A stretch of DNA of 64,000 bases from Syncephalis fuscata (lineage: Eukaryota > Zoopagomycota > Zoopagomycetes > Zoopagales > Piptocephalidaceae): positions 310,001 to 374,000 of the forward strand of contig JAHLTZ010000010.1 in NCBI GenBank assembly GCA_025786725.1, written 5' to 3'. Below, in pieces: positions 1 to 11,400 of this stretch (positions within the stretch are counted from its first letter, which is position 1; the number at the start of each line of letters is the position of its first letter). The position numbers and the translations under genes were made by a program. A model generated the notes under the pieces. That model was not told the DNA's origin, ran no database searches, and was given only the letters and a program-made list of their open reading frames with translations.

Positions 1-132
1 TTATTGCAATAAAAATAGTATATACATTAAAATGGTATACAAGCCAAAAGATTAAATGACGTACTGTAGCCATACGCAGCTGTTTTGTAGCTTTGCTTCT
101 TTTAATATTTATTTTATAAATTTACATTCAGA

Positions 133-1077
133 ATGAACAACAACAATAATTGTTCTACACCAGCTAGCCAGAGCACGGTCATAGCTGTGGATTCGGACTC
201 GGCTCATTTAAATCTGGTCAATGCAGTTGAGGTATTGCATACTAATTCGTGGCTGGAACTAGCAAAGCTAACTTACAAACAACCACATTCGGGAGCTACT
301 TTACCTTGGGAGGTAGTGCGTCGTTTACCAATTGGATATGTCCCTAACAAAACAGAAACAGCAAAATTGCCGACAGCATGGCCGGGTATGACGATGGATG
401 GTAAAAAAATAAAGGCTAATAAGTAGCGATAATAAATGACTAATGCTTGTAATCAATAGCGGTAGACATTCATGCAGTCTTACGTGGAAGCAATACACCA
501 CCGCTATTGCTGCTTGTCCTGCAGTATAGACCACCAATCGATGCCTATGTATTGGAATTTCCATCAGGTAATAGTTTGATCAAATGATAAAGTCTATAAA
601 CTAAACAACGTATTTTTAGGCCTAGTAGACCCTGGAGAAATAGCAGCTAACGCAGCTCTTCGTGAGTTGTTGGAGGAAACGGGATACCGAGGACGTGTAA
701 CGCATATCGGACAGCTTATTGCTTATGAGCCAGGCCTAACTAACTCGGGTACTCGACTCGTTCGCGTGGAGGTAGTCTATTATTACAATATTCAGGCTAT
801 AGCGCTAATAGATTTTAAAGGTAAATCTGGATGCCCCGGAAAATCAATCGCCTAAACAACAGCTTGATGGTGACTATGAACAAGGGCTTGAAGTTATCAA
901 GCTACCTCTACACAATCTTCTGGGCCACATCGAAGGTACTAATTATTGTAGTTATTAATCATTTATCTAACAATGTTACATATATGACTAGATTTACAAA
1001 AAACACGTCCTAATCTTACTGTGGATTCTCGGCTATATACATATGCCGTTGGACAACAATACCATGTCGAGCAATAA
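133..1077 (+). CDS. NUDIX ADP-sugar diphosphatase (ADP-ribose pyrophosphatase, NUDT5/YSA1-like)
   Basis: Hydrolyses ADP-ribose and related ADP-sugars to AMP plus sugar phosphate; probably cytosolic. Five exons join in frame: 133-400, 460-567, 620-771, 812-935, 992-1077, giving about 245 aa. The NUDIX box is complete in exon 3: GLVDPGE, then REL and EETGY, matching GX5EX7REUXEEXGU with all catalytic Glu present. A conserved VLQYRPPIDAYVLEFPSG stretch just before the box is typical of the NUDT5/YSA1 group, and total length fits. Introns are 40-60 nt with TAG acceptors. The start is the first ATG of the open frame, followed by an Asn run. It is convergent with the RAD51AP1-like gene, whose stop is 35 bp away. 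Subfamily is inferred; the NUDIX family itself is clear. Confidence 0.88.
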
Positions 1078-1112
1078 GCAAATAAATGATTTATTTAGTA
1101 TAACATATCAGA

Positions 1113-2369
1113 TTACTGCTGAAGATAGCGATGTAGTGTTTTTGCCGGCTGTCGTCGAGATAGACCGACACGGATTGGTGTGCGTGGACTGTTAATACTG
1201 GACATGGCATGTGAGCCTGTATTGCTTGCCATTGGTTTACGTAGTCCTGGCGATTTAACAGCACTAACTGGAGTAGGTGGGGAGGCCACTTTAGCTGTTT
1301 TTACCTTGGTATTTGTATTAGAAGCTAAAGTGGATGCAGTATCGGCTGTTTTAGATGTTGTAGGCTTTTTAACTTGTGCTTTCTTATTAGTAAATGTCGA
1401 CTTTATTGTTGCAATATCCGCTATAATCAATTCCTCTTCTTCTTCATTTACAATTGTTTCTTCCTCTTCTTCTTCACTATCCTCTTTTTCAATGATAGTT
1501 TGTTTGTTATCAGGCTGCTCTTCAAATTCTTCATCTTCAATTTGCTTTTTATTTGCTTTGCTTTGTTTTTTGCTTTGTTTTTTGCTATTCTTTGGCAGTT
1601 CGTCATTTCGCTTTCGTTTTGATGGTGCTGCTGGTTGCTCCGTTTCACCCATAGTATTGGATTCCAAATCACTAGCTGTTTTCGTCTCTTCACCGCCATC
1701 TTCTACTTCGGCAAGATATGCTTCTAAATCAAAAACTGGTGCTACTTTTCCTCGACTTGCACGACCTGATCGTCGTCGTGATCCATCCTCATTGCTTTCA
1801 TTAGAGGCTATTTGCACAGCCATTTGCCAATCCATTTTTTCTTGTTCGGTCATATCTTTAGATACATCAGCGGCTTTTTCTACTTTGTTTTTTGAACGTT
1901 TTATTGGCTCCTTCTTTTTTTTAGTTGTTTGCTTGATCTCTTCATCTATAAATGTAAGCTTATCTGCGCCTTGTTCATTTTTAGGCTCATCCACGTCCAT
2001 AAACGCGTCAGTTAATGTTAGTGAACAAGCAGGTTTTGAAATTGCCTGCTTAACTGGCTCTTCGGTTGTTTTTGTTGTTGTTTCTTCTACTGGCGATGGT
2101 TGATTTTCATCATTAGGCTGGTTATCATCTGTTTGTTGAGAGCCTTGAGTATCTGAAAGTGACAACTGTATAGCTTTGCGAATTGCCTCCTCTTCTTTAC
2201 CGTTCTCATCTTCGGACAAGTTATCGCCATGTTGCAATCCTGCTGCTGCTGGTGCTTTTTGCATACTGGCAGTTCGACGTGGTCGCTGTGCAGTCGTGGC
2301 TTCTTTACGTCCAACAGAAGGTGCGTGTTTTGTAATTACAAAGTCGTCAAAATCAGAATCAGAGTCCAT
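1113..2369 (-). CDS. RAD51AP1-like recombination accessory protein
   Basis: Single-exon, 418 aa, highly charged and mostly disordered. Two features match RAD51-associated protein 1: an acidic N-terminus ending DSDSDFDDFV (residues 2-11), like the DSDDDFV start of animal RAD51AP1, and a C-terminus with SPRTPIRVGLSR followed by K-x-LH, like the RAD51-binding LRLGLSR..KPLH tail. Between them are a UIM-like helix (EEEAIRKAIQLSLSD, about residue 60), a second amphipathic segment (MDWQMAVQIASNES), an RRSGRASRG basic patch and Lys/Glu-rich low complexity. RAD51AP1 stimulates RAD51 D-loop formation in homologous recombination. That role is inferred here from short motifs only, so this could be another UIM-containing nuclear protein. 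Convergent with the NUDIX gene. Confidence 0.55.
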   Translation of the reverse strand: MDSDSDFDDFVITKHAPSVGRKEATTAQRPRRTASMQKAPAAAGLQHGDNLSEDENGKEEEAIRKAIQLSLSDTQGSQQTDDNQPNDENQPSPVEETTTKTTEEPVKQAISKPACSLTLTDAFMDVDEPKNEQGADKLTFIDEEIKQTTKKKKEPIKRSKNKVEKAADVSKDMTEQEKMDWQMAVQIASNESNEDGSRRRSGRASRGKVAPVFDLEAYLAEVEDGGEETKTASDLESNTMGETEQPAAPSKRKRNDELPKNSKKQSKKQSKANKKQIEDEEFEEQPDNKQTIIEKEDSEEEEEETIVNEEEEELIIADIATIKSTFTNKKAQVKKPTTSKTADTASTLASNTNTKVKTAKVASPPTPVSAVKSPGLRKPMASNTGSHAMSSINSPRTPIRVGLSRRQPAKTLHRYLQQ

Positions 2370-3223
2370 AATTTAAAAGTTGTCTGTTATAATGAATTGT
2401 CAATAACTATAGGCTAGAAAGGAAGAAAGGAATGAGCGTAAAAACTCTTTCCTACACCACACTGAATAAGTTGGTCAGTAAATGTTATTCACTGTCACGT
2501 TAAATATGCGTCAAAATGACAAATACAGCATAAATGTTAATAGAAATGAGCGCGTTTTTATTATTATTAATAAAAATGTAATCAAATAAATTCGTGTTGG
2601 GAACGAGCAGCGGAGTCACAATAATAAAAGCATATAAATGATTTAAAATATAATAATCATTAGCTATTTTACTATTTATTAGATATATAATTCATAATTA
2701 TGTTAATGGGCAATTAAAGGATACTAGTGACATTTTAAAAGTGAGCAGCATAGGTTAAACAGTTTGACTTATGAAAAGAACAAGTAAAATAACAATAAGC
2801 CGAATAAGTGGATTATTAATACATGTTATAGTTTAGCCTTTTTATTACTATACCACAAATGCACTTTAATAAACAGCAATTTAGAAAACATTATAAAATA
2901 TATTAAAACAGCTTGTATATCAATATGAATGACGTTTAGAATAGGCACAAAACAAGTACTTAATGTTATTTGCTATAAACATGTAGTAGTGACTTGGCGC
3001 CAATAAAATACTAAAATCAAGAAATGCAATAGGCACACTAATAAATGGGCAGCTTATTTATTGTTTATTAAATGTCATGGGATTTAATGATACGAAGTGG
3101 CATCTTTACAATTTATTTAATCCAAAAATAATACAGCGATTTTGATTAAAAAATTATATTTATGCAATAAATTGCATACGATATAGTTTACTCAACCAAA
3201 AATACTTGTTGGCCGGCTTGTTA
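2370..3223. other. AT-rich intergenic region
   Basis: No gene seen. It holds the upstream side of the RAD51AP1-like gene and the downstream side of the GPI-protein gene. Very AT-rich with scattered stops in all frames. Confidence 0.6.
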
Positions 3224-4081
3224 TTAGGTGAGCTTAGAAACAACAAAGCCGATAATCGTGTATGAAAGAAGATTAAGACAATAGCTGATGCCTGTAAAAT
3301 GCTGGGCTGAGTTGTTGGCTGCGTGTAGTGCTGATTCATTAGTTTTGTCGGAGAATGAGGTTGAAACTTGAGTGACATTAGGCCCTTCGCCTGAACGCCA
3401 CCCTACATCAAACTCGACTACTAAGGGCTCAGTTGCGTTGGAGCGATTGCCCGCAATAATGCACCACTGTGCAAGTTTCAAGGGAGTTACACCTGTCTTT
3501 AACGCTGAATCATAGGCACATTTTTTTATATTGCGCTCAGTGCAGCTTAAGGGTGTCCAGGTGTCGATGAAAGTGCCTGTCATCAACATACCGGGCTTAG
3601 TAGCAAATTGATCGTATGCAGCTTTACTAACTAGCAAAACATTCTGCATTGTGTCTGATTTTGATTTGACAATATAACGTAAATTGTCGGTTAGTCCATC
3701 GGAGCAAACACCGCGCCAGGATGCTTTCTCAATAGACAGTTTCGTTTTGATTGGTGGTGATCCCACAGACGTTAATGGCTCGACTGGCGCAGCCGGTGGC
3801 GATCCCATGGACATTAATGGGGTCGCCGGTGGAAGTGGAGGAGATCTTATAGGTGTTAGTGGCGCAACTGGCAACATTGATGTCACTGGTGCTGTGATTG
3901 GCGGTGATGTGTTTTGTGCTACCGCGCACTAGTTACACCAATCTGGGTGATCAAACAGACTTGATTTAGCAAAAGCGCCATAACATTGTATTTTGAATAG
4001 AATATTGCTATTCGCACTTACCATCGATAGACATGCCAAAATAGTAGCCGCCTGAATGGCAACACTAGCAAATAAGTTCAT
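3224..4081 (-). CDS. Secreted, probably GPI-anchored surface protein of unknown function
   Basis: Two exons, 3224-3928 and 4022-4081, joined by a 93-nt GTAAGT..CTAG intron in phase 0. Exon 1 encodes a near-perfect signal peptide (MNLFASVAIQAATILACLSM, then CAVAQN after the junction), which is why this start was chosen over internal ATGs. Next come a Pro/Thr/Ser-rich stretch with repeated P-L-x-x-x-x-S-P-P units (about residues 30-75) and a folded region with paired Cys. The C-terminus is hydrophobic (LLSYTIIGFVVSKLT), consistent with a GPI-attachment signal. N-glycosylation sequons (NRS, NAT, NVT, NES) are present. I do not recognise the domain. Likely cell wall or plasma membrane exterior. 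Confidence 0.72.
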
Positions 4082-5088
4082 ACTTTTCGTAGTTATTTCT
4101 GTACTTTGTACTAAAACATCAACTGAGTACTAGGTCTGAAGTTGTTCTTTCAACAACGTAACGCCGCTACAAGTGATGAGTATTGAACAGCAGTTGTTGT
4201 TAATAACGGTAGCCAGCCCGTTATTCGTGGGGAAGAGTCTAGTGTGAAAGTACAGCAATAGTGAAAATGGACGCAAACAACACGTCAGTAAGTCCAAATA
4301 CTGTCAGTGGTAGAGACATAAAACAAGACAATTGGCAGGAAATGGAGAAATGGAGTTTTCGACGTGGCCAGCGCTTATTTCAATGATTTTTACCTGTAGT
4401 TGTATGACTATTGGTTTTGAAGGTTGCTACAAAGTCGGAGTCCATTGATGGAGTGCGAATTTATATGAAACAGCCTTTCTCCCTAAGTGCGGGTGAGAAA
4501 AGGGCGACATGAAATATGCACAAAAACTACCAAGAAAGTCGAGTTCTACTAGGTGTATTTCTATATGCTTGACTGTGAGTGGTCAAGCGTTATGCTTGAA
4601 TATGTACTACTGTGTATTTGCCACGCATAATCATGTACAAGCATTTCTAAGTATAGAGCAGACTGCAAAAGTACCACGAATTATCTTTGTTGGTCATTGT
4701 GTCAATTTACGCTGAATATGGACAGCCTGTTTTATAGTATCGCTCGGACACTGGTTCTAAATAGAAACACGAAAGATGAGTCCTTCAATGAGCAACACGT
4801 GTAATAATGCCAGTAATAAAATATTATAGCTTTGTGCTATCAGATTAAATGTCGTATTACAACGTGATACTTAAAAAAGTTTTAATCCACCTCTTCTATC
4901 TTTTTTACGTTTTATCTTTTACGTTCCGCTTATTCGCTGTTCTATATCCGCTGCATTTGTGGCATAATAGGATAAGCTTACACTCTTTTGAACATAACGA
5001 ATTTTCACTACCGACGTAACGATATTAATTCCCATTGATTTTATGAGTAAAATATTTTGTTGCTATCATTAACTACGTACTGACGTGT
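4082..5088. other. Intergenic region with a short perfect hairpin
   Basis: No convincing gene; the short open frame near 4509-4715 has no family resemblance. An 8-bp perfect inverted repeat (AATAACGG / CCGTTATT, 8-nt loop) lies at about 4202-4225. The rest is AT-rich and presumably holds the divergent promoters of the flanking genes. Confidence 0.45.
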
Positions 5089-6345
5089 TTGATGCAATAT
5101 AATATCACGAATTATTTTTTTAAACATTTTAAAAATCACAAACGCAGCAAATTCATTATGCCATCTTCCAATAATGATGAGATAAATATAGCTTGGTCAG
5201 ATGTTGGCATTTCTGCATCGTTTATTGTCGTTAACATTATCGTATCTCTTTGTTTTCGCCTGGGCCTGGAACGGTCGTTGATTGTCTCCTCCATTCGTTG
5301 TACTGGCCAGTTGGCAGTCATGGGCCTAGTGTTGCGCCATGTACTTACCTCGGAAGAAGTTGGCTGGATTCTTAGTCTAGCCGTGCTTCTTACTGTCCTA
5401 GGTGCATGGGAGACCGTCTATCATCAATGCAAGATCCGGCATCGTGGTATGTTTTGGACAGTGCTGCTTGCAACAGCCGGTTCGACCATTATTATTGGTT
5501 TATTAGGCTGTGCCTTTGTACTTCACTTCAAACCAGTATGGACAGCGCGTCTTTTTATTCCAACTATCGGCATGTTGCTTGGTAATTCCATTTCTGGTAT
5601 TGCACTTGGCTTGCGAACCTGTTTAAACGAGGTCCATGCACACCGCGATCATATCGAACAGCAGTTATCGTTTGGTGCAACACGTTGGGAAGCATCGCGT
5701 AATATTCTTCGATCATCTGTCCGCATGGGTATGCTACCTACCGTGAACTCTATGAGCGTCATGGGTATTATATCGATTCCTGGTGTTATGTCGGGTCAGA
5801 TTCTTGGTGGTGTTCCGGTAGATCAAGCTGTTCGCTACCAGATATGTATTATGTTTATGATAGCTGCCTCGACGACCTTAGGTATTGTTACTGCAGCACT
5901 GGCATGTGTCCACACCTGTGTCGATCATCGACATCGTACGCGGCCAGAGCGTATCATTACAACTCCAATTATTATATATGCATGGCGTAATGCTGCATTA
6001 AAATGGGCTGGTATACAAATAATGAAACTCATTCAACCAAGTACTCAATGGATTAAGAAGCAATTTAAAAACATAACTTGTTTAAAAGGCCAATCTAACA
6101 AACACAGCCATCGTCGTAATAATGCACCAACATTGGCTGAGTTAGAAAAAGCTACTATTCAAGCAAAAGATACGACAAAAGATACAGCACCCGAAATGTC
6201 TCAAGTTACGAAAAGCAATACAAATGAGCTTACAGATATTGTAGTTGAGCCACAAACCGCATCTGATTCACATCATTCTATTGTGGAGGTAGCAGTTGCA
6301 CCAGCTGAACAAGCAACTTCTGTTTTGTGTTCATCACCAAAATAA
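5089..6345 (+). CDS. UPF0014 / FetB-ALS3-like metal-resistance membrane permease
   Basis: Single-exon polytopic membrane protein of 418 aa. The first ATG gives a basic leader; a later ATG at 5158 (MPSSNNDEINIAWSDVG) starts nearer the family boundary and may be the true start. About seven hydrophobic helices carry UPF0014 hallmarks: SSIRCTGQLAVMGLVL, a P-x-x-GMLLGNSISGIALGL segment, EQQLSFGATRWEASR and IPGVMSGQILGG. The family includes bacterial FetB (iron export with the ATPase FetA) and plant ALS3/STAR2 (aluminium tolerance). No ATPase partner is encoded nearby. The C-terminal 110 or so residues are a hydrophilic extension unlike the bacterial proteins. Absence of introns in an intron-rich neighbourhood is notable and compatible with old transfer, but not proof. 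Confidence 0.85.
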   Translation: MMQYNITNYFFKHFKNHKRSKFIMPSSNNDEINIAWSDVGISASFIVVNIIVSLCFRLGLERSLIVSSIRCTGQLAVMGLVLRHVLTSEEVGWILSLAVLLTVLGAWETVYHQCKIRHRGMFWTVLLATAGSTIIIGLLGCAFVLHFKPVWTARLFIPTIGMLLGNSISGIALGLRTCLNEVHAHRDHIEQQLSFGATRWEASRNILRSSVRMGMLPTVNSMSVMGIISIPGVMSGQILGGVPVDQAVRYQICIMFMIAASTTLGIVTAALACVHTCVDHRHRTRPERIITTPIIIYAWRNAALKWAGIQIMKLIQPSTQWIKKQFKNITCLKGQSNKHSHRRNNAPTLAELEKATIQAKDTTKDTAPEMSQVTKSNTNELTDIVVEPQTASDSHHSIVEVAVAPAEQATSVLCSSPK

Positions 6346-8476
6346 ACAAATATTGTTAATTTAATAATATAATAATACTAATACCAATAATAATATAACT
6401 CTAATATGATAAAATTATAATAGTTACTTTAATAATGAACCATGCAAAATGCCAATATCTTGCATATTGCTGTGTGCCATATGCTTTTGTGCTGAAGAGT
6501 GATATACCGAGATTAGTCAAATGCCACGATAAACGAAATATATTAAGGCGAATTTACTAAAATACACCGTTTTGAAAATAGTGAATAATTCCCCATAATT
6601 AAGTACGATTTTTAAAATAATATAAATTAAAATTAATAAATGCAGTTAAATTGTTGTTTTGAATGCACTACCCGGAAGAAATAGACGGATTTAAATACTA
6701 TTCGTCACTATTTTATAATAGCAACGGAAGGATGATTATATTTAATTGGCAATGCAAAGCATTGTCTATATGCTTATGCAGAAAGCTACTGCGTTGATAT
6801 TATGTATAGCCATGCTTTGTTGATGAAATGTGTATTATTATTGCTACTATATTCTTTGTAGATTCAACTTGGCTCGTTTAACTATAAATGCACACATATA
6901 CATTTAGTTGTTGATATTCACACAATCCGTCTATCTATATAGCTTAATTATGGTATACTATGCCTTAATAGTGTAAAAGGCACTTGGAATTTTAAATTAC
7001 AATTACATTTATGGCATAAATAAAATAGTATGATCAAAAGCGCCGAATTAGAATATTCTATTTGGTTTTATTGTAAGGAAAGAGTAATTAATATACATAT
7101 TTATCTTTTATGTAACTGGAGAATAACACTTGAAATGTAGGAAAATGTGTGTAATTTACGATTCAAAACGTGAAATTGCAATCATATGGTTTTAATTAAT
7201 ATTCGCTCAATCTTGCTACACATGGCCAACGACAACATCAACAGCAATAATAATTGGTTTTAAATGTTCCAAATAAATCAAATAGTATGTTACATTATTT
7301 ATTTAATCAGTTTATTAACAACTGTATTTTTATTAGGAAACATTATAAATGTGCTGTGTATAACCGCATGACTTTCATTGGAAGGAGCTGTTTACTTTTG
7401 AGATAAAGTAAAATTCAATCTATTAATTTCAAGCCTCATTTTCTAAAAAACACTCAATTGAAATATTTCATATCTTGCTTCTTTCTCGCATTCTGGCTTT
7501 CATCTAGTCTGCCAAATCTATTCTTATTCTTATCTGCTTTTTTATTATTAAAAGTATACTGCTAAATAGGGCAAACGGTCTTTTTTTTCTGGTAAGCATC
7601 GCGTATCTAGCTTCATCTACTTTTGTTTTGTTTGATGCAGCTATTTAGCTGCTACATGCGTACTCTTTAACCATATAGCTGCAATCTCAGTTAAACCGAA
7701 CCAGACTTGCTGGAGGTTTGCGCAGTATACTTTTAGTATTGCTAGATTGAATGCAATATATATTATTGTACATTATGAACAGTGACAAGCGGAATAAGCA
7801 TGCTGCTTAAAAATATGTACAATACTTTCCCTTTCGTTTTTTGTAGCGCTGATTGACTTGTCTTTTGTATACCTGCATAATATGGTCGGTGCAATAAGCC
7901 GATAAACTATTAGTATTGAAGTTCAACTGGTTTGCATCCTTTTCGCTGCGCATCTCTCCTTGTCGAATAGAGAACTAGCGCTGCAGTTGCAGCTATGATT
8001 GATAAATAATAAGCACTATTTAATAGCTAGCAATGTTGTTGAGTTTGGCGCGGTATTGATAGTTACTTACCCCCTTACGTTATTACATCTAGCACTTGAA
8101 GTAGCTTTCTGTACCGGACATCTTATAAAGGGACAAGTTATAGCAACAACATCGGCCGCAACTCCGCAGCTGTCTCTTTCCCTGTGTATACTTTCGAAAG
8201 TGTTGTTGTCTACGTATTTTATTTGATATTTGCCATTTGAACAAAAAAGTAAGTAAATTGTGATATTAATTCACAATAACAATGTGACGTAAAAAGGTAT
8301 TATCAGCTGACCTTCACGTGTTGATAACGATTCTAGACTGCAATAACACCAACAGCTGTAACAATTATCGACCGTTTTTTTCATTTAACGCCACCTTAAG
8401 CTGGACGTTAAATAACGAATTTTCTGTAAAGGTCAATTCGTAGCAACGTTTAAAAGCAACTGCAGCAGCTGTGTCG
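6346..8476. other. 2.1-kb AT-rich intergenic region containing one nuclease relic
   Basis: No intact gene. The only recognisable content is the decayed TnpB/Fanzor-like 3' end at about 7130-7345 (separate entry). The open frame at 7999-8226 shows no family resemblance. The last few hundred bases are pyrimidine-rich and likely the CLIP-170 promoter and leader. Confidence 0.5.
7130..7345 (+). pseudogene. Relic of TnpB/Fanzor-like nuclease 3' end (copy 1)
   Basis: From about 7175 the sequence matches copies at 31.5, 31.7 and 50.2 kb: GCAATCATATGG, then a segment aligning with INIRSILLHMANDN, then a shared 3' tail (ATGTTACATTATTTATTTAA at about 7289). Coding capacity is destroyed by stops and indels; the WNRD equivalent is eroded. 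The matching tail extends past the coding end into TTTATTAACAA, shared with the 31.7-kb copy. No intact nuclease is present. Confidence 0.6.
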
Positions 8477-11400
8477 ATGAGTAGACTGCCAAAGTTTGGT
8501 TCTGGTATTCCTGGACCCACTGCTGTTCTTTCCAACGGTCCATCGTTTGGCCATCAACGTCATAATTCAAGTAGTAGATCTGAAATATCTGGTAGGATAA
8601 ATAGCTGATTAATATAATAACATTTATTTACTCTGCTATTAGATTCAACGCCAACATCACCAATCATGTCAACCGCTGGTGGATTTGGCGCCCCTCGTGG
8701 GCTACGCAAGCCTGGAATGAACGGTGTGGGTGGTAGCGGCATTGGTTCTCCGATAAAGTCAGGACAGCATTCTAGAGGACCTAGTAGTAGTGGTGGAACT
8801 GGTCAATCAATGACCACGGGCATGCGACGTGTACCTTCTAATGCATCAAGTACGGGTACTGGATTGATGCGACCACCTGCTAATGGTGCAGGTACTGGTG
8901 ATAACTTTCAAGTAAATAGCCGAGTACGTGTCGAATCAATGAACATTGAAGGCACTTTACGCTTTCTTGGGTCAACGCACTTTAAGCCAGGCACTTGGGC
9001 CGGTATTGAGCTTGACGACGAAGGTGCAGGTAAAAACGATGGATCTGTTGCTGGTCATGTATACTTTTCATGTCCGCCACAAACAGGTATATTCGTGTTA
9101 GCATCTAAGCTTTCTGCACCCAGTAATGCCAATAATACTGGTAGTGCATCTCGTATTGGACTTCGTGGCCCTCCAGGTGGACTTCGTCGACCAAGTACTG
9201 GTTCAGTCGGTGTTCCAGCGCCAGTTAAACCACTTAACTTTCGTCCAGAGTCAAGGGCAAGTCGTTTTGTTGGCATGTCAGCACAGCAATTCAAACGCCG
9301 TTCGCTAATGATGACCGACGATGACGACGGCTACCAGCCTGGCTCACCACAAGCTGCTAATTCACCTGCTCGCAGCCGAATCGGTGGCGGAAATGGCCTA
9401 GGCATTAGAAATGGACTAGATGGCATGATTGATGATAGTAATCCAGCTGACGAAGATTTAAGTGCACTTAACGGCACTGGCATAGACGGTGAAGCTATCA
9501 ATGGTACTGGCAAGTCGGGTGTTGATTTAGCAGAAGCCCAGAAGATACAAGCACGTGCTGAAGTACTTGAAGCTGAAAACAGATTACTTCGACTTGAAGT
9601 GCAACAAGGCAAGGCCCGACTTGCTGCTGGTGAACTATTGGAACGTGGTATTGTTGGTGAAGCACATGCTATGCTTGGCCGTGATGAAGAGGTAGCGTCA
9701 TTAAGAGAGAAAGTTGAACGACTATCACGCGAGAAGAGTGAAGTAGAACAAGAGCGTGAACGACTGCGACGTGAAATGACCGATCGCAAACGACAAAGTA
9801 CCACGTCAACGCTAGCTCATGTAGAGGACGGAGAACAACTATTGCGACTTACTGAAGCGTTGGCAGAACGCGAATCACGTATTCGTGAACTCGAACAAAC
9901 GATTACCGAGTTGACAAAACGTGTAGAAGCTGCCGAGGCTGCAGCTAAAAATTTAGGTCCAGAGGAAGGCGCCGAGTCTATTGAAGCACTAAGACAGCGT
10001 ATACACGACCTTGAAGAGGCTATGCATGAAACTGACCATGCATTGGCGCAAAAAGAAGATGAGGAGCGTGAATTACGTGAACAACTAGAGCGTTTAATGC
10101 GTGAACGCGACTTTGACGATGCACGTCGCAGTCATGAAGGCGGCGACACTGAACGACAACAGGAACAAATCCGAATACTAGAACGCCAGCTCGAAGAAAA
10201 GTCAGGCGAAATGGGCCAGTTATCAGCTCGTTTGGATCGCATTAGCACTGAGCATGAAAAGGAAAAGGCTACTTTAGAGGAGACGATTAAGCAGCTACGT
10301 TCAGCAGGCCAGGAAACAATTGAGTTGTATGAGTCTAAATTACAGGCATTACAACAGGCTGGTAAAGATGCCATGGCGCTAATGGACGACGAAGGAATGG
10401 TCGAGCGTGAAGCTTTAAACGAACAGCTAACTTTAGCGCAGGATGAAATACAAGAACTGCGTATGGCCGGCGCTGAAACAATTGAAGTATACGAGTTAAG
10501 AGTAACACAGCTTAAGGAGGAACTGGCTAAAGTCCAAGCAAGTGGTGGATCAGGCAGTGAAGCCGATGCTGCACTCCGATTACAGTTAGATGCAGCCCGT
10601 GAAGAAGTACGTGCAGTACAAGAGGCTGCAGCCAGACATGAAACTGAAATGGATGCACGTTTACGTGAAGCACAAGCTAATGGCTTTTCTGCTGATAGCC
10701 AAGCAAAGATTGCTCAACTAGAAGCAGAGCTTGAAGCAACATTGGCCGAACGATTAAGATGGCCGAACAAGTGGCTACTTTAAAGACACAAACACGCGAA
10801 CTAAGAAGTACAAAGACGGATTTAGAGCAGCGCATTGTTGAAGCGGATCAAGCTACTGAACAAGTGCGTGCCAATGTACGTCAATCTATTTCTTCCATGG
10901 ACGACATTATGCGAGGCCGTGACGACGAATTAAAGGAGCTACAAGACAGCAAAGATGCATTGGAGATAGAGATTAAGCAGCTGCGTCAATCTCTTGAAGC
11001 TGCACGCCATGAGTCTACCGATGATGGAGAAGTGGTGGCATTGCGCGAAGAGCTAGAAGACCTACGTATGCGACTTAAAGATGCGAACAACGCTAAAGCA
11101 GTAGCGGCGCAAGGCACAGCAGAAGATGGCGATGAAAACCAGATGGAAGAGCTTCAACGACGAATTACTGAATTGACACAGGACAATCGTGAAGCCAAAC
11201 AGGAAAATCAACGGCTACTTGAGGTGCAAGCATCGCTATCGGAGGCACATCGTCAAGTGGAAAGCGAATGCTTAAAGCTTATGAACGAGCTTATGTATCT
11301 ACATAATGAGCAGCTTAATATAACACCTGCTCAATCAGCACCAGAAGTAGATGCAGGCATTAAACTTGAAGAAGTAGCTGACGACGATACTGACAATCCA

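Noticed and set aside
1180-2103. 307-codon open frame antisense to the RAD51AP1-like gene
   Set aside because: Ser/Leu/Phe-rich shadow of acidic/Lys codons; the minus-strand frame has recognisable terminal motifs.
9331-9804. 157-codon minus-strand frame inside CLIP-170
   Set aside because: Arg/Ser-rich shadow of the coiled-coil coding strand.
10740-10790. Canonical X-XXY-YYZ slippery heptamer for programmed -1 frameshifting
   Set aside because: The CLIP-170 break has CGA TTA AGA TGG, and the other sites also lack a consensus heptamer followed by an evident stem, so classical programmed frameshifting is not supported by sequence alone.
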